In this document: positions 33,635-42,155 of the stretch, piece after piece
Position numbering within the stretch: the stretch's first letter is position 1
Layout of the letters: each line of letters starts with the position of its first letter
DNA from: Roseovarius sp. THAF9
GTDB taxonomy: Bacteria; Pseudomonadota; Alphaproteobacteria; Rhodobacterales; Rhodobacteraceae
Direction of reading: 5' to 3'
Length of the DNA: 64,000 nt
NCBI RefSeq assembly: GCF_009363715.1
Contig: NZ_CP045404.1
Span: 1,332,001-1,396,000 of the forward strand
Program-made: the position numbers and the translations under genes
Notes under the pieces: generated by a model
Seen by the model: the letters and a program-made list of their open reading frames with translations, nothing else
Told to the model about the DNA's origin: nothing
Databases searched by the model: none

Positions 33635-34450
33635 ATGACGACGACGGAGATGATCGATGGTCCGGACACCGCACGAGACAAAAGCAAAGGAGCAGAAAAG
33701 ACCGCATCCCTGTACCGTATGGCGATGCCGGGGCATCTCTGCCCGTTCGGCCTCAAGTCGCTGTCGATGCTGCAACGCAAGGGCTACAAGGTCGATGACA
33801 ATCTGTTGACGTCGCGCGACGACGTTGATGCCTTCCTGCAGGCCCACGACGTCGAGACGACCCCCCAGACCTTCATCGACGGGGACCGGATCGGGGGCTA
33901 CACGGAGTTGAAAAAGCACTTCGGCTACCGCGTCCTCGGCGACGATGACACGACCTATACGCCTGTCATTGCGATCTTCGCCAGCACGGCGCTCATGGCG
34001 CTGGCGATCGTTTTGAACCTTTACGACGGGTTCCCTGTGCTGACATGGCTCAAATGGTTCTTCGCCACGTCCATGGTCGCGCTTGCGATCCAGAAATTGC
34101 AGGATGTCGGGGGCTTCGTGAACGGCTTCCTCGGCTACGACCTGCTTGCCCAGAGATACGTCCCCTACGGATATGCCTATCCGTTTGCAGAGCTTTACGC
34201 AGGTCTCGGCATGATGGGCCTGATCGGTACCGGAAGCACACTGATCTGGCTCGTGGCACCGGTTGGCATTTTCATCGGGTCGATCGGTGGATGGAGCGTC
34301 TTCAAGGCCGTTTACATCGACAAACGCGAATTGACCTGCGCCTGCGTTGGCGGCGGATCGAACGTGCCCTTGGGGTTCATCTCTCTGACGGAGAACATGG
34401 TGATGCTGGGTATGGGCATTTGGATGCTTGCCGAACAGATCTTGAGGTAG
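33635..34450 (+). CDS. Glutaredoxin-MauE fusion membrane protein
   Basis: A 271-residue protein. Residues about 25-105 form a glutaredoxin-like domain with a single active Cys (LCPFGLKS) and the TPQTFIDGDRIGGYTEL substrate site. Residues about 110-268 form a MauE/DoxX-type domain with four or five membrane helices and a CAC motif near the end (LTCACVGG). It is probably a thiol-redox membrane protein acting with the DUF305 partner in the same operon. The sequence from 34,451 to 34,725 holds no gene. Confidence 0.85.
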   Translation: MTTTEMIDGPDTARDKSKGAEKTASLYRMAMPGHLCPFGLKSLSMLQRKGYKVDDNLLTSRDDVDAFLQAHDVETTPQTFIDGDRIGGYTELKKHFGYRVLGDDDTTYTPVIAIFASTALMALAIVLNLYDGFPVLTWLKWFFATSMVALAIQKLQDVGGFVNGFLGYDLLAQRYVPYGYAYPFAELYAGLGMMGLIGTGSTLIWLVAPVGIFIGSIGGWSVFKAVYIDKRELTCACVGGGSNVPLGFISLTENMVMLGMGIWMLAEQILR

Positions 34451-34725
34451 CGAAGATTTGGAGTAACTACCTTTGAAGCATGACGCATCAACAGTATTTG
34501 GCCCTACCATCCGGAACTTTTGCGGAATAAGATACTACAGCCAGAACTAAAGACAGCTCTTGGAAACGCGTTTTAATCAGCCCGGACGCCCGCAATGGGT
34601 CGCGCGAAGACATGCGCCACTGATAGGACGTGAAATGTTTGTGCGGACAACGGGCTTTCTCCACACCCGCAACAACGTTGGCTTTGCCCGACGCACACTG
34701 CGTTCGGCGTGCGCCGGACATTTGC

Positions 34726-35337
34726 TTATTCGTCCCGGACGATGGCGCTGTAGTCGCCGCGCAGTTGAAGCGTCACGGTGACCGCCTCATCGTCGCGATT
34801 TCGCCAGAACCAGCCGTGGTTCCCGGCGAAAGGCGTCTCGAAGCTCCCCTCGCCCGAGGTTTTGCCGCGCCCTTTTTCATAGGTCACGTCCTGACCATCC
34901 GCATGGGCGTGAAGATCGAAATTGATCCTACCCCCCTCGGAACTCCACTCGTAGAACAGGGTTGCCCCCTCATCCATCGTCGCCTTGATCTCGGTGTATT
35001 CACCTGGGGAGAGGGTAAAGGTGATCTGATCCTGCCAGGCTTCCTGGGCATGGGCCGTGCCGACGAAGAGACCGAGAACATCGTTCATAAGCGAAGAGGA
35101 GTCCTCTCCGTGTGTCTCTGCATCCGCTGCGGCTTCTGCCGCAAGCTGTTGCTTGATTTCGCCCATTTCAGTCAGCCCGAGAAAGCCACCGACGCCAGTG
35201 GGGTCTTTCCCGAGTTCTGCGGGCATGTAGACCATGACGCTGATGGCCGCCGCCCCGATACCGGCAATGATCGATGAACGGCGAAGCTGTGCCTTGGTCG
35301 GCAGGTCTTCGAGATTGGGTTTGGGTGCGTTGTGCAT
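34726..35337 (-). CDS. Transmembrane anchor protein
   Basis: A 203-residue protein with one N-terminal membrane helix (about 22-42) and a periplasmic part containing DPTGVGGFLGLTEMGEIK, as in proteins annotated as transmembrane anchor proteins next to HupE genes. The C-terminal half is a beta-rich domain with WF.R pairs (HGWFWRN). It lies 16 bases after the HupE gene in one operon. Its exact role is unknown; it may anchor or assist the transporter. Confidence 0.75.
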   Translation of the reverse strand: MHNAPKPNLEDLPTKAQLRRSSIIAGIGAAAISVMVYMPAELGKDPTGVGGFLGLTEMGEIKQQLAAEAAADAETHGEDSSSLMNDVLGLFVGTAHAQEAWQDQITFTLSPGEYTEIKATMDEGATLFYEWSSEGGRINFDLHAHADGQDVTYEKGRGKTSGEGSFETPFAGNHGWFWRNRDDEAVTVTLQLRGDYSAIVRDE

Positions 35338-35353
35338 GAAATATCTCCTATTC

Positions 35354-36070
35354 TTATGTGCTGGCGATGTACCCGGCGATCTGCTGATACGTCAGCAGTA
35401 TGCCCAGACCAGCCATGATGATGTTGGCAAAGGTGGCTTGACGCATGAAGTTGGGGCTGCGCCGCCAAAAGCCCATGACGATCAGGATCACGAAGAGCGC
35501 CAGAAGCTGGCCCACCTCGACGCCTACGTTGAACGACAGAAGGTTAGCCAGAAGCCCATCCTCGGCGATGTTGTATTCCAGAATTTTCGAGGCCAGACCG
35601 GTGCCGTGAAACAGGCCGAAGATCAACGTGGCGGCCTTGGTGTCGGGCTGGAAACCCAGCCACTTCTGGAATGTGCCGAGGTTATCGAGTGCCTTGTAGA
35701 CCACCGACAGACCGATGATGGCGTCGATAATGTAGGCGTTGATGCCCCAGCCGAACCACACGCCCAGAAGCATGGTCACGGAATGGCCAACAGCGAAGAG
35801 GCTGACGTAAATCGCCACGTCCTTCATATGATAGAGGAAGAAGACGACGCCCAGAAGAAACAGGATGTGGTCATATCCCGTAATCATGTGCTTGGCCCCC
35901 AGGTAGAGGAAGGGGATGATGTTCACCCCCCAGATCTCCTGAATATACCCCGCGTCACCGGGAGTGACGTCATGGGCCAAGGCTGTGCCGGGGATCAGCA
36001 CCAGTGCGAAAAGGGCAATAAGTGCCTGCGGCACGAATGCGCCCCTGCTGCCCCTTGAGAGAGTTTTCAT
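35354..36070 (-). CDS. HupE/UreJ-family metal permease
   Basis: A 238-residue membrane protein with a signal-like first segment and about six further helices. Family motifs include GYDHILFLLGVVFF (metal-binding His and Asp), GHSVTML and GLFHGTGLAS. HupE/UreJ proteins move nickel or cobalt; in this metal-resistance setting another metal is possible. ATG 36070 follows GGAGTCTC. It is the middle gene of a three-gene operon with a His-rich exported protein and an anchor protein. Confidence 0.88.
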   Translation of the reverse strand: MKTLSRGSRGAFVPQALIALFALVLIPGTALAHDVTPGDAGYIQEIWGVNIIPFLYLGAKHMITGYDHILFLLGVVFFLYHMKDVAIYVSLFAVGHSVTMLLGVWFGWGINAYIIDAIIGLSVVYKALDNLGTFQKWLGFQPDTKAATLIFGLFHGTGLASKILEYNIAEDGLLANLLSFNVGVEVGQLLALFVILIVMGFWRRSPNFMRQATFANIIMAGLGILLTYQQIAGYIAST

Positions 36071-36128
36071 AGAGAGACTCCGCTTTTCTTTGAAATGATC
36101 GGTGATGCGCAAATTTGCGCGGGACCGA

Positions 36129-36473
36129 TCAAGCGCGCGGAGGTCGGTCTATGCGGAACTTTCGGTTCGGTCCGGTCTGCGCCACGGAAGGACGCCAGAC
36201 CTTGTTCGTTTCGGGTGCGGGATCGGCGCTCCGGCCTGCCAGCAAGAAAGCCGGGTTGTGGTCGTGATCGGCTGTGTCGTGGCTATGTCCGTGCATGGCC
36301 CAATACAGGTCTTCCTCGAACCCATGCGAATGGCCGTGGTCCTCAACCATTTCCAGATGATCCTGAATCGTCTCGAAAACTGCCGGTGCATGTGTGAAAG
36401 CCGGAACCGCGGACCATACGACCAAAGCCAAGCACAAGAGTGCCGCTAAGACGCTTCTGACGCTTTCCCGCAT
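36129..36473 (-). CDS. Small His-rich exported protein
   Basis: A 114-residue protein with a signal peptide (about 1-28, ending AFTHA). The mature part has many His and acidic residues (DHGHSHG, MHGHSHDTADHDHN), fit for nickel, zinc or cobalt binding. It leads the HupE operon, 58 bases upstream, and may buffer or deliver the metal to HupE. I chose Met 36473; a Met three codons upstream is equally possible. Confidence 0.7.
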   Translation of the reverse strand: MRESVRSVLAALLCLALVVWSAVPAFTHAPAVFETIQDHLEMVEDHGHSHGFEEDLYWAMHGHSHDTADHDHNPAFLLAGRSADPAPETNKVWRPSVAQTGPNRKFRIDRPPRA

Positions 36474-36659
36474 ATCTAACATATGTCGTACCTGCTCGAA
36501 GCCGCCGCTTTTCGACGCTTTCCCGTAGATATCGCCGAAACGATACGGCTACAAGCTGTCTTCCACGGACGGCAGTCGACTGCCGAAACGCAGGGATGAC
36601 ATTATGCAAACCGCAGCATAATGCTGTCAGGGCTCGAAGCCGCCGTTAGCAGCGATTAT

Positions 36660-36862
36660 CTCGAAGGTCCGGTAAGGGCCGTTCTCGACGGTCCCAAAGT
36701 CAGGGCGGGGAGTTGTCGTTCGCTGCGGGATCGACGAGCGGCTGCTATGGGGACGACAATCGAGATGCCGCTCTGGGGCGTTATGGGCTTGTCCTGCGCG
36801 CAGCCCACCAGTCGCCTGGCGTAGACGCCGTTGGCGACAACGCACTCGACGAGGAGGGAAAG
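36660..36862 (+). repeat. Dispersed intergenic repeat, copy B
   Basis: The portion 36,704-36,862 matches copy A (8,883-9,053) in inverted orientation; 36,660-36,720 also matches the 20.4 kb copy (GGGCCGTTC, AGGGCGGGGAGTTG, TTCGCTGCGG). The whole stretch 36,474-36,963 has no convincing gene. Confidence 0.75.
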
Positions 36863-36963
36863 GCATGGCGAGCGGGCGCGACTTTGGGGGCGGAGCGCAC
36901 GTCGCGCAGTTCACGATTATCCACCTCAACCGATGGGCGCGGCTGAGAGCAGTCGCTTCGGGC

Positions 36964-37839
36964 TCAGTAGTAGAGCGGGAACATGTAGTTGAATACGAGG
37001 TCCCACTTGTCGAACGCCAGCTTGTTGTTGCGGTCATCCTCCGCGAGGCCAGCTTCCGTCGTCCGTTTGAGAGCATTCCGCGCCTTCGACAAGGCGTCAG
37101 TCCTTGCGGCCTCTCCACTAACTCCAGAGATCGTCTGCGACTTAAACCGCGGATCTTCGATCGGCAGTAGGCTGGAGTTGACCAGTCTCTCGAATACTCG
37201 CCGCAGATCGATGGAGTAGACGATGACCTCTTCGCCAAGGCACGCAGCTACGGTGGTCATCTCCAAGTAAAATGACTTTACCGGAACGTTCCTGTAATAC
37301 TTCCACGCCTTTACGAGGCGGATCAGGCGACGCAGTTTTCCGCCGAGACGTCGATCCTCTGACAGAACAAGGGCGTTGTGGGATTCTGTCGCACTGAACA
37401 TCCAGCTGTCGTTTCTGTCCGGCATGTCAAATTGCCGGTAACCGAGCGCGGTCGTGCCAACGTGGTCGACAGGAATAACTTCCGTATGCTCTGAGCCGTC
37501 GACCCCGAACGGCAACTGCACGCCGGGGCCGTTGACCCGGATGTTTGGTGTCGTCGAGAAGCGTGTGCGAAGCGCCGCTGCCATGGCTTGGAGCGTGTCC
37601 CCAGACTTCTGTTTTAAGTTCTGCCTCGGAATGACGGCGAAGTAGTCCACGTCGCTGTAGCAGGCAACGTTGGTTCCGTTGCCGAACGACCCGCTACGGA
37701 AAAACGACGTCATTCCGAAGTTCGCTCGCAAGCACGCCTCGATGCTCGCGCGGTGGCTGGCGGCCGCCTTCGTTTCAATGGCGGTGTGCTTCAGGGTGTT
37801 CGCAAACTGATCGAAAGCCTTGGACACGTCGGTTACCAT
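36964..37839 (-). CDS. CD-NTase, cGAS/DncV-like nucleotidyltransferase (CBASS)
   Basis: A 291-residue SMODS-type nucleotidyltransferase that would make a cyclic oligonucleotide signal on phage infection. The catalytic core is intact: Gly50-Ser51 in RSGSFGNGT, Asp63 and Asp65 in YSDVDYF, and Glu120 in HTEVIPVD. A helical part follows with RLIRLVKAWK and FYLEM. The start A is also the last base of the upstream effector stop (TGATG overlap). No Cap2/Cap3 or HORMA/TRIP13 genes are nearby, so this would be a minimal type I CBASS. The link to defence is inferred from the gene pair. Confidence 0.85.
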   Translation of the reverse strand: MVTDVSKAFDQFANTLKHTAIETKAAASHRASIEACLRANFGMTSFFRSGSFGNGTNVACYSDVDYFAVIPRQNLKQKSGDTLQAMAAALRTRFSTTPNIRVNGPGVQLPFGVDGSEHTEVIPVDHVGTTALGYRQFDMPDRNDSWMFSATESHNALVLSEDRRLGGKLRRLIRLVKAWKYYRNVPVKSFYLEMTTVAACLGEEVIVYSIDLRRVFERLVNSSLLPIEDPRFKSQTISGVSGEAARTDALSKARNALKRTTEAGLAEDDRNNKLAFDKWDLVFNYMFPLYY

Positions 37840-38576
37840 CAGGCACCTCCGCCGATCTGGTCGGTCCGTTTTGCCCATGCGGCTGAAATGTTCCGCTTCC
37901 TGACCCCGTAGACCCAAGGCAAAGGCATAGGTCCGCTCTCCACTGTCGAATTATAGTCGGACAAGATGTTCGCCAGATCGGGATCGGGCAGTCCGCTCGC
38001 CTTCGCGGTTTCGAGGCGCTCCATGATCGACCCAAGACGCAAGGAGGCGGAGTAGTAGTCATAGATCGCGCTGACACCTTCAGCGCTGATGAGGCCGGCG
38101 AAAAAAACGAATGCCGCCTTCATGATCGCGGATAAGGCCGAGGGGTCGTCGCCACGAACATGAACCGCAACGGTTGCCACTGCGGTAAGTGCCAGAACCA
38201 CGAGTAGGGCGAGCCTGATATGGCCGCTCCACTTGAGCGTGTCCTTCGTCCAAAACGCCGACTCCATAATGTTCTCCGCGAGGCGAAGCGGTCCTGGACC
38301 TGCCGTACTCGCGAAGTATCCGTCCTCTGCCTTCGCCGCCGCTCGCCTCTCCGACGACCAGCACGCCTCGCGCACAGCCGAAAGTTCGTGGCTCGATAGC
38401 TTCGTGCCGAGCCCTGTCATGACGAGCGTTGCTCGCCGCGCAGCCTCGGCGTTCGCGCGGATCTTTGAACTGGCCCACGACAGAATCGCCCAAACGGCTG
38501 CCGTGAGGAAGCACGCGGCGGCGAGCCAGTAGAGCGAAGGCTCGTCCTCGACGACCGAAGCCGCCATTCCCAACAA
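37839..38576 (-). CDS. S-4TM-type membrane effector of CBASS
   Basis: This resembles S-4TM pore-forming effectors: four membrane helices and a long cytosolic middle. From the listed TTG start, helices run at about residues 12-35, 116-136 and 144-165. The first helix (AIVQTAAVLLGMAAS) lies partly upstream of this start, so the real protein begins earlier. The in-frame upstream sequence (VVDELIGYQRAEFDLADRYRI) has no ATG, GTG or TTG. An ATG at 38,669-38,671 is one base out of frame, followed at once by TAG; a one-base deletion would explain this. It overlaps the CD-NTase start and would open the membrane when the cyclic nucleotide binds. Confidence 0.75.
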   Translation of the reverse strand: MLGMAASVVEDEPSLYWLAAACFLTAAVWAILSWASSKIRANAEAARRATLVMTGLGTKLSSHELSAVREACWSSERRAAAKAEDGYFASTAGPGPLRLAENIMESAFWTKDTLKWSGHIRLALLVVLALTAVATVAVHVRGDDPSALSAIMKAAFVFFAGLISAEGVSAIYDYYSASLRLGSIMERLETAKASGLPDPDLANILSDYNSTVESGPMPLPWVYGVRKRNISAAWAKRTDQIGGGA

Positions 38577-38714
38577 GACCGCGGCAGTCTGAACGATCGC
38601 TTTCGCAATGCGATAGCGGTCCGCAAGGTCGAATTCGGCGCGCTGATAACCAATCAGTTCGTCAACTACATTCTTGTGAAACCCTTGAAACTATCTGTCT
38701 GATAACAGATGCTT

Positions 38715-38842
38715 GACCCTTTGGGCCATTTCAAGAGGTGCCGCGTCGCCATGCGCGACACCTTCCAAGAGATCGTCGAGGCGCCGCGGGCCGATCTCGA
38801 TGCTTGGCTCGTCCATTACAAAACCGAGCGGCGCCATATCTG
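38715..38842 (+). pseudogene. IS481-like transposase C-terminal scrap
   Basis: The frame reads MRDTFQEIVEAPRADLDAWL, then VHYKTERRHI and a stop. This matches the end of IS481-type transposases (ADLDAWLVHYNTERPH). Nothing of the catalytic core remains. It lies just upstream of the CBASS pair. Confidence 0.5.
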
Positions 38843-39245
38843 ATAATGCAGGCCGAAGACCAGTCGAAACCGTCATGTCTTTCTTCAGTCAACGAGGTGA
38901 ATTGAACAACTTTAGGACAACGGAATGCCAGTCCCATGAGCTATGTGGACGAGAAGCAGACATTCGATTTGAATCAGCCGCCCGACGGTTTTGGGCCGGC
39001 CGTGACCGACCGGCCCGTATCGTTCAGATCTCCACTGCCTCCGCGATTGCGAGCGCATCTTCAAGCTCAACCCCGAGATAGCGGAGGGAAGGGCGTCGGC
39101 AATTTCGGTAGGGTTCAATTCAAAGCGATCTCAAACGGTATCGCTTTCAAATTAGGCGCTTTTTATCGCGATCTTAAATAGGGGATTTCAAAAGACCCGT
39201 TGCGATCTTAATTCCAAAGCGGCTTGGGCTCTTGGTGCATGGATG

Positions 39246-39503
39246 TCAAAGACGATCTCTATCACCGATGTGCGCAGCCACTTTCGCCAGCAGTTCTTCC
39301 GGGTTGGCTTGGATCGCTCGCGTGAGTATCAGAAACTCAATGACGTCGATCCTTCGTTGCCCGCTTTCGATACGAGCGATGAGTGACTGATGGCAGTCAA
39401 GTTTTTCAGCGAGATCAGACTGCAAAAGCCCAGCCCGCTTGCGGGCTTCGACTAACTCCAGACACAAAACGGTCTGGCTTTGGCTGCTGATAGTTTTCGA
39501 CAA
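39246..39503 (-). CDS. XRE-family HTH regulator
   Basis: A compact DNA-binding protein of about 85 residues, almost entirely one helix-turn-helix domain (LVEARKRAGLLQSDLAEKL, then SLIARIESGQRRIDVIEFL). Typical small XRE repressors of this type begin MxKxI; a TTG at 39503 (reading LSKTIS) gives that match, and no ATG fits. Another TTG three codons upstream is possible. It is divergent from the unknown gene at 39,576 across about 70 bases and probably controls it. Confidence 0.75.
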   Translation of the reverse strand: MSKTISSQSQTVLCLELVEARKRAGLLQSDLAEKLDCHQSLIARIESGQRRIDVIEFLILTRAIQANPEELLAKVAAHIGDRDRL

Positions 39504-39575
39504 CGATTCCAACGTCCCTTGACATCGGATCCTCGTAATCTGAAAAATGGAGTATCTAAAATTTGGATAATTGCC

Positions 39576-40205
39576 ATGAACTCTCGGGACGAACACTCAG
39601 CATCGCAGAACTTCTTGGTAGAGGCCGTCATAGCGAGTCGAAGGGGCCGTGATGAAGCGCTGAGGGCAGAATTCCAGTCAGACCATCTCGCATCGGCGGC
39701 CCAAAAAGTCTTGGATCATCCGTATCTGCTGCCCTTGGCCGAGATCATGATCAATGGCGCTACTTCGTTGCGAGGGGCGCGGCTTTCGGTCGAACAGTTT
39801 GCGGTAGCGACTAAAGAAGTGTTCCTTGATACGCCACTTTTTTTTCGGTGCCCGATCGAGGTCTTAGAGATCACACACATCACCAAGAACGAGTTTGCTG
39901 AGAAAGTCAAAGACAGTCAGAACGCTGATGTTTGGCCTTTGTTCGAAACCGCGATCACTCAGTATCTTTGTATCGACGATGGCAACGGGTTTTGCGTTAC
40001 TGAAAGAGTCCTGCGGCAGGCGGTTCTGATGGAAGATTTCGAGACCTTATCAAGGATTGTCGCCCCTACTTCTGGCAGCTCTCCTTTCTCAGAAGAAGCC
40101 AGGTTGAACTTGTCTCGGAACACAAGCGGGCAAACGGGATGCTTCATTCCATCACCGCCGGGGTCATTTCGTCGAGCTCAAATTGTGGATCTTACGAAAC
40201 TCTGA
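39576..40205 (+). CDS. Unknown protein divergent from XRE regulator
   Basis: A 209-residue protein I do not recognise. There is no signal peptide or membrane segment; it looks mainly helical (for example ASAAQKVLDHPYLLPLAEIM) with a Ser/Pro-rich end. ATG 39576 starts NSRDEHSASQNF; the preceding codons overlap the XRE promoter. Its lower GC than the chromosomal backbone to the right and its setting next to CBASS and the island end suggest horizontal transfer. The segment 40,206-40,440 has only a weak 62-codon frame that I do not call. Confidence 0.5.
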   Translation: MNSRDEHSASQNFLVEAVIASRRGRDEALRAEFQSDHLASAAQKVLDHPYLLPLAEIMINGATSLRGARLSVEQFAVATKEVFLDTPLFFRCPIEVLEITHITKNEFAEKVKDSQNADVWPLFETAITQYLCIDDGNGFCVTERVLRQAVLMEDFETLSRIVAPTSGSSPFSEEARLNLSRNTSGQTGCFIPSPPGSFRRAQIVDLTKL

Positions 40206-40444
40206 AATCGTTTGGGGCCGAGCGTTCATTGACGAGCTTTGCATCTTCCCGCGCTACAGAATAGCTTCTCGTTTTTTTACTGGGATCGTCCCTCAACATA
40301 CTCGGGCGCCGGGGGTAAGCGAGAATCTTGCCTGACGTGTCACGATGGACAGCTTGCCGCGCTCCGTGAAAGATTTGGGCCGCCCGTTTGGGAGCCGGGC
40401 TTGAATGACAATCCCAAATTACGATGAAGGAGCTTGAGCTCTCC

Positions 40445-40513
40445 GAACGAGTAAGTAGCCCAATGCGGCTTCGCTATTTGGGGGCTGCACCGCATCGGGC
40501 TACTTACTCGTTC
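40445..40513. repeat. Long hairpin (24-base arms) near island end
   Basis: GAACGAGTAAGTAGCCC and the following seven bases (40,445-40,468) pair with 40,490-40,513 with a single mismatch; the loop is 21 bases. It lies about 150 bases before the thyA breakpoint. It is too long for an ordinary terminator and lacks a T-run; an element end, recombination site or small palindromic unit is more likely. Confidence 0.7.
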
Positions 40514-40573
40514 TATGCTGCGCAATAGTGCTAAGACCTCAAAGAACTTTGTAAGTTGGAAAGGAATCACTGG

Positions 40574-40936
40574 ATGGCGAAACAGGCTGTAAAAAAGAGC
40601 CGTGGTGCTCCGAAGTGTTGTTCAACAATAGCAGAATTGATAAGTTTGATGGTGACCGGAAAACCGTTCAACATCGCCTCCTACGCGCTGCTGCTGCACA
40701 TGCTGGCGCATGTCACGGGCTACGAGCCGGGCGATTTCGTGCACAGCTTCGGCGACGCGCATATCTATTCCAACCATGTGGACCAAGTAAAACTGCAACT
40801 CTCCCGCACGCCCAAGCCGCTGCCGACGCTGCGGATTACCCGGGACGTCAAATCGATCTTCGACTTCCGCTATGAGGATTTCGAGATTACCTGCTACGAT
40901 CCCGACCCGCATATTTCCGCGCCGGTGGCGGTCTGA
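40574..40936 (+). pseudogene. thyA: Truncated thymidylate synthase (3' part of thyA)
   Basis: From about 40,661 on, the frame matches the last 95 or so residues of ThyA ([45 protein letters not shown]). The catalytic Cys and folate-binding N-terminal parts are missing. The frame is instead fused to about 29 unrelated residues ([15 protein letters not shown]...), behind a GGAAAGGA site. ThyA is normally about 264 residues, so this copy cannot make dTMP. The dihydrofolate reductase gene follows with its ATG overlapping the end, the normal chromosomal order. Confidence 0.85.
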
Positions 40937-41424
40937 TGATCTCGCTGGTGGTGGCGACCGACCGCAACCGCGCCATCGGGCGGCAGGGGGGCATTCCGTG
41001 GCACATCCCCGCCGATCTCAAGTTCTTTTCGCGCGAAACCACCGGCACCGCCTGCATCATGGGCCGTCGCACGTGGGAAAGCCTGCCCGAACGCTTCCGC
41101 CCCCTGCCGAACCGGCTGAACCTGGTGGTCTCCTCAGGCAGCCCCGAGGGCGCCGAGCATGTGCATGCTTCCATCGACAGCGCCATCGCCGCCGCCCATG
41201 CCGCCGGCTATGCCCATATCTGCGGCATCGGCGGGGCGGGGATCTATGAGAGTCTCTTGCCCCGCGCCGACCGGCTGGTGATCACCGAGGTCGATCTGGC
41301 CGTAGAGGACGCCGACACGTGGTTCCCGGAGTATGATGCGACGGAGTGGGAGGAAACGACCCGCTTCGTGCTTCAGAAAGCAGACCCGCGCTGCGAGGTC
41401 GTCGAACTCCTGCGCAAACGCTGA
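40936..41424 (+). CDS. folA: Dihydrofolate reductase
   Basis: A 162-residue enzyme reducing dihydrofolate to tetrahydrofolate with NADPH. Family motifs are AIGRQGGIPWHIPADLKFF (substrate loop with Trp), MGRRTWESLP (NADPH) and GGAGIYESLLP. Full length, with its start overlapping the thyA stop. With thyA broken, the usual dihydrofolate source from dTMP synthesis would need another ThyA (or be bypassed by ThyX). Confidence 0.95.
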   Translation: MISLVVATDRNRAIGRQGGIPWHIPADLKFFSRETTGTACIMGRRTWESLPERFRPLPNRLNLVVSSGSPEGAEHVHASIDSAIAAAHAAGYAHICGIGGAGIYESLLPRADRLVITEVDLAVEDADTWFPEYDATEWEETTRFVLQKADPRCEVVELLRKR

Positions 41425-41701
41425 TCCAACGGCCCGCCCGGCTCTGCCGGGCCGCGCCCGACCTCCCCGCGGAGGGCGCGATGGCGATGTCCTTCGCAGT
41501 ATGCGCGGCGTGCATTCTTTACAGGAGCACATTGATCATCCCGACCAAAGCGCCCTCCAGGTCGGTCGCGTCCCGCCACAGCCTTTGTCCACGCAACTAC
41601 ACCACTTGTTGCCACTTTAGAAATTGACACATCCCCGCCATCGCGTACCATATCTGGTATCCGTGGGACGGGCTGAAAAATTCATAGAGAACGAGGACCT
41701 T

Positions 41702-41980
41702 ATGCGCATTTTTAATACCATCGTGGCCGCCCTGGCCGTGACCGCCATTGCCGGGCCGGCGCTCGCCGAGGCCAAGATATACCCCTATCATTCCAAGGAA
41801 AACTATTGCCCCTACGGCCTGCAACCGATCACCATTTCCGGTGTCATCTGCTGCGGTACCCCGAACCAGTCGCAAAGCTACAAACAGGTCATGCAGCACC
41901 CGGTACCGAAGAAAAAGCATTACGTCCACAAGGCGCGCCGTTCTTACAACTGCCCTGAGGGGCAGAAGGGCTGCTTCTGA
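41702..41980 (+). CDS. Small exported protein with conserved Cys
   Basis: A 92-residue protein with a clear signal peptide (MRIFNTIVAALAVTAIAGPALA). The mature part has Cys pairs (YCPY, ICCG, NCPEG, GCF) that could form disulfides, and a basic Lys/His stretch. I do not recognise the family. A strong terminator follows, so it is a single-gene unit. No gene is seen in 41,425-41,701. Confidence 0.65.
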   Translation: MRIFNTIVAALAVTAIAGPALAEAKIYPYHSKENYCPYGLQPITISGVICCGTPNQSQSYKQVMQHPVPKKKHYVHKARRSYNCPEGQKGCF

Positions 41981-42010
41981 TCCGCAACCGACGGATCTGA
42001 GATTTTGGGC

Positions 42011-42039
42011 AAAGGGCGTACGCTGGCTACGCCCTTTTT
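42011..42039 (+). terminator. Rho-independent terminator
   Basis: A perfect 10-base stem (AAAGGGCGTA / TACGCCCTTT) with a 7-base loop runs into a T-tract, 30 bases after the small exported protein gene. Confidence 0.85.
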
Positions 42040-42155
42040 GTTGCCTTATCAACTGCCCTGACATGAATAACGTATATCCAGCGTATATACGGGTACTATA
42101 CGAACTGTCGTAAATCTGTTACATCCCAAGTGCAGTCAACGACAGGAGCAGCCCC

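Noticed and set aside
36627..37238. 203-codon minus-strand frame overlapping repeat copy B
   Set aside because: It crosses the end of the CD-NTase gene in another frame and the repeat, with low-complexity Arg/Ser composition.
40239..40427. 62-codon frame with a CxxCH motif
   Set aside because: A single short motif in an otherwise featureless frame, without signal peptide or good ribosome site.
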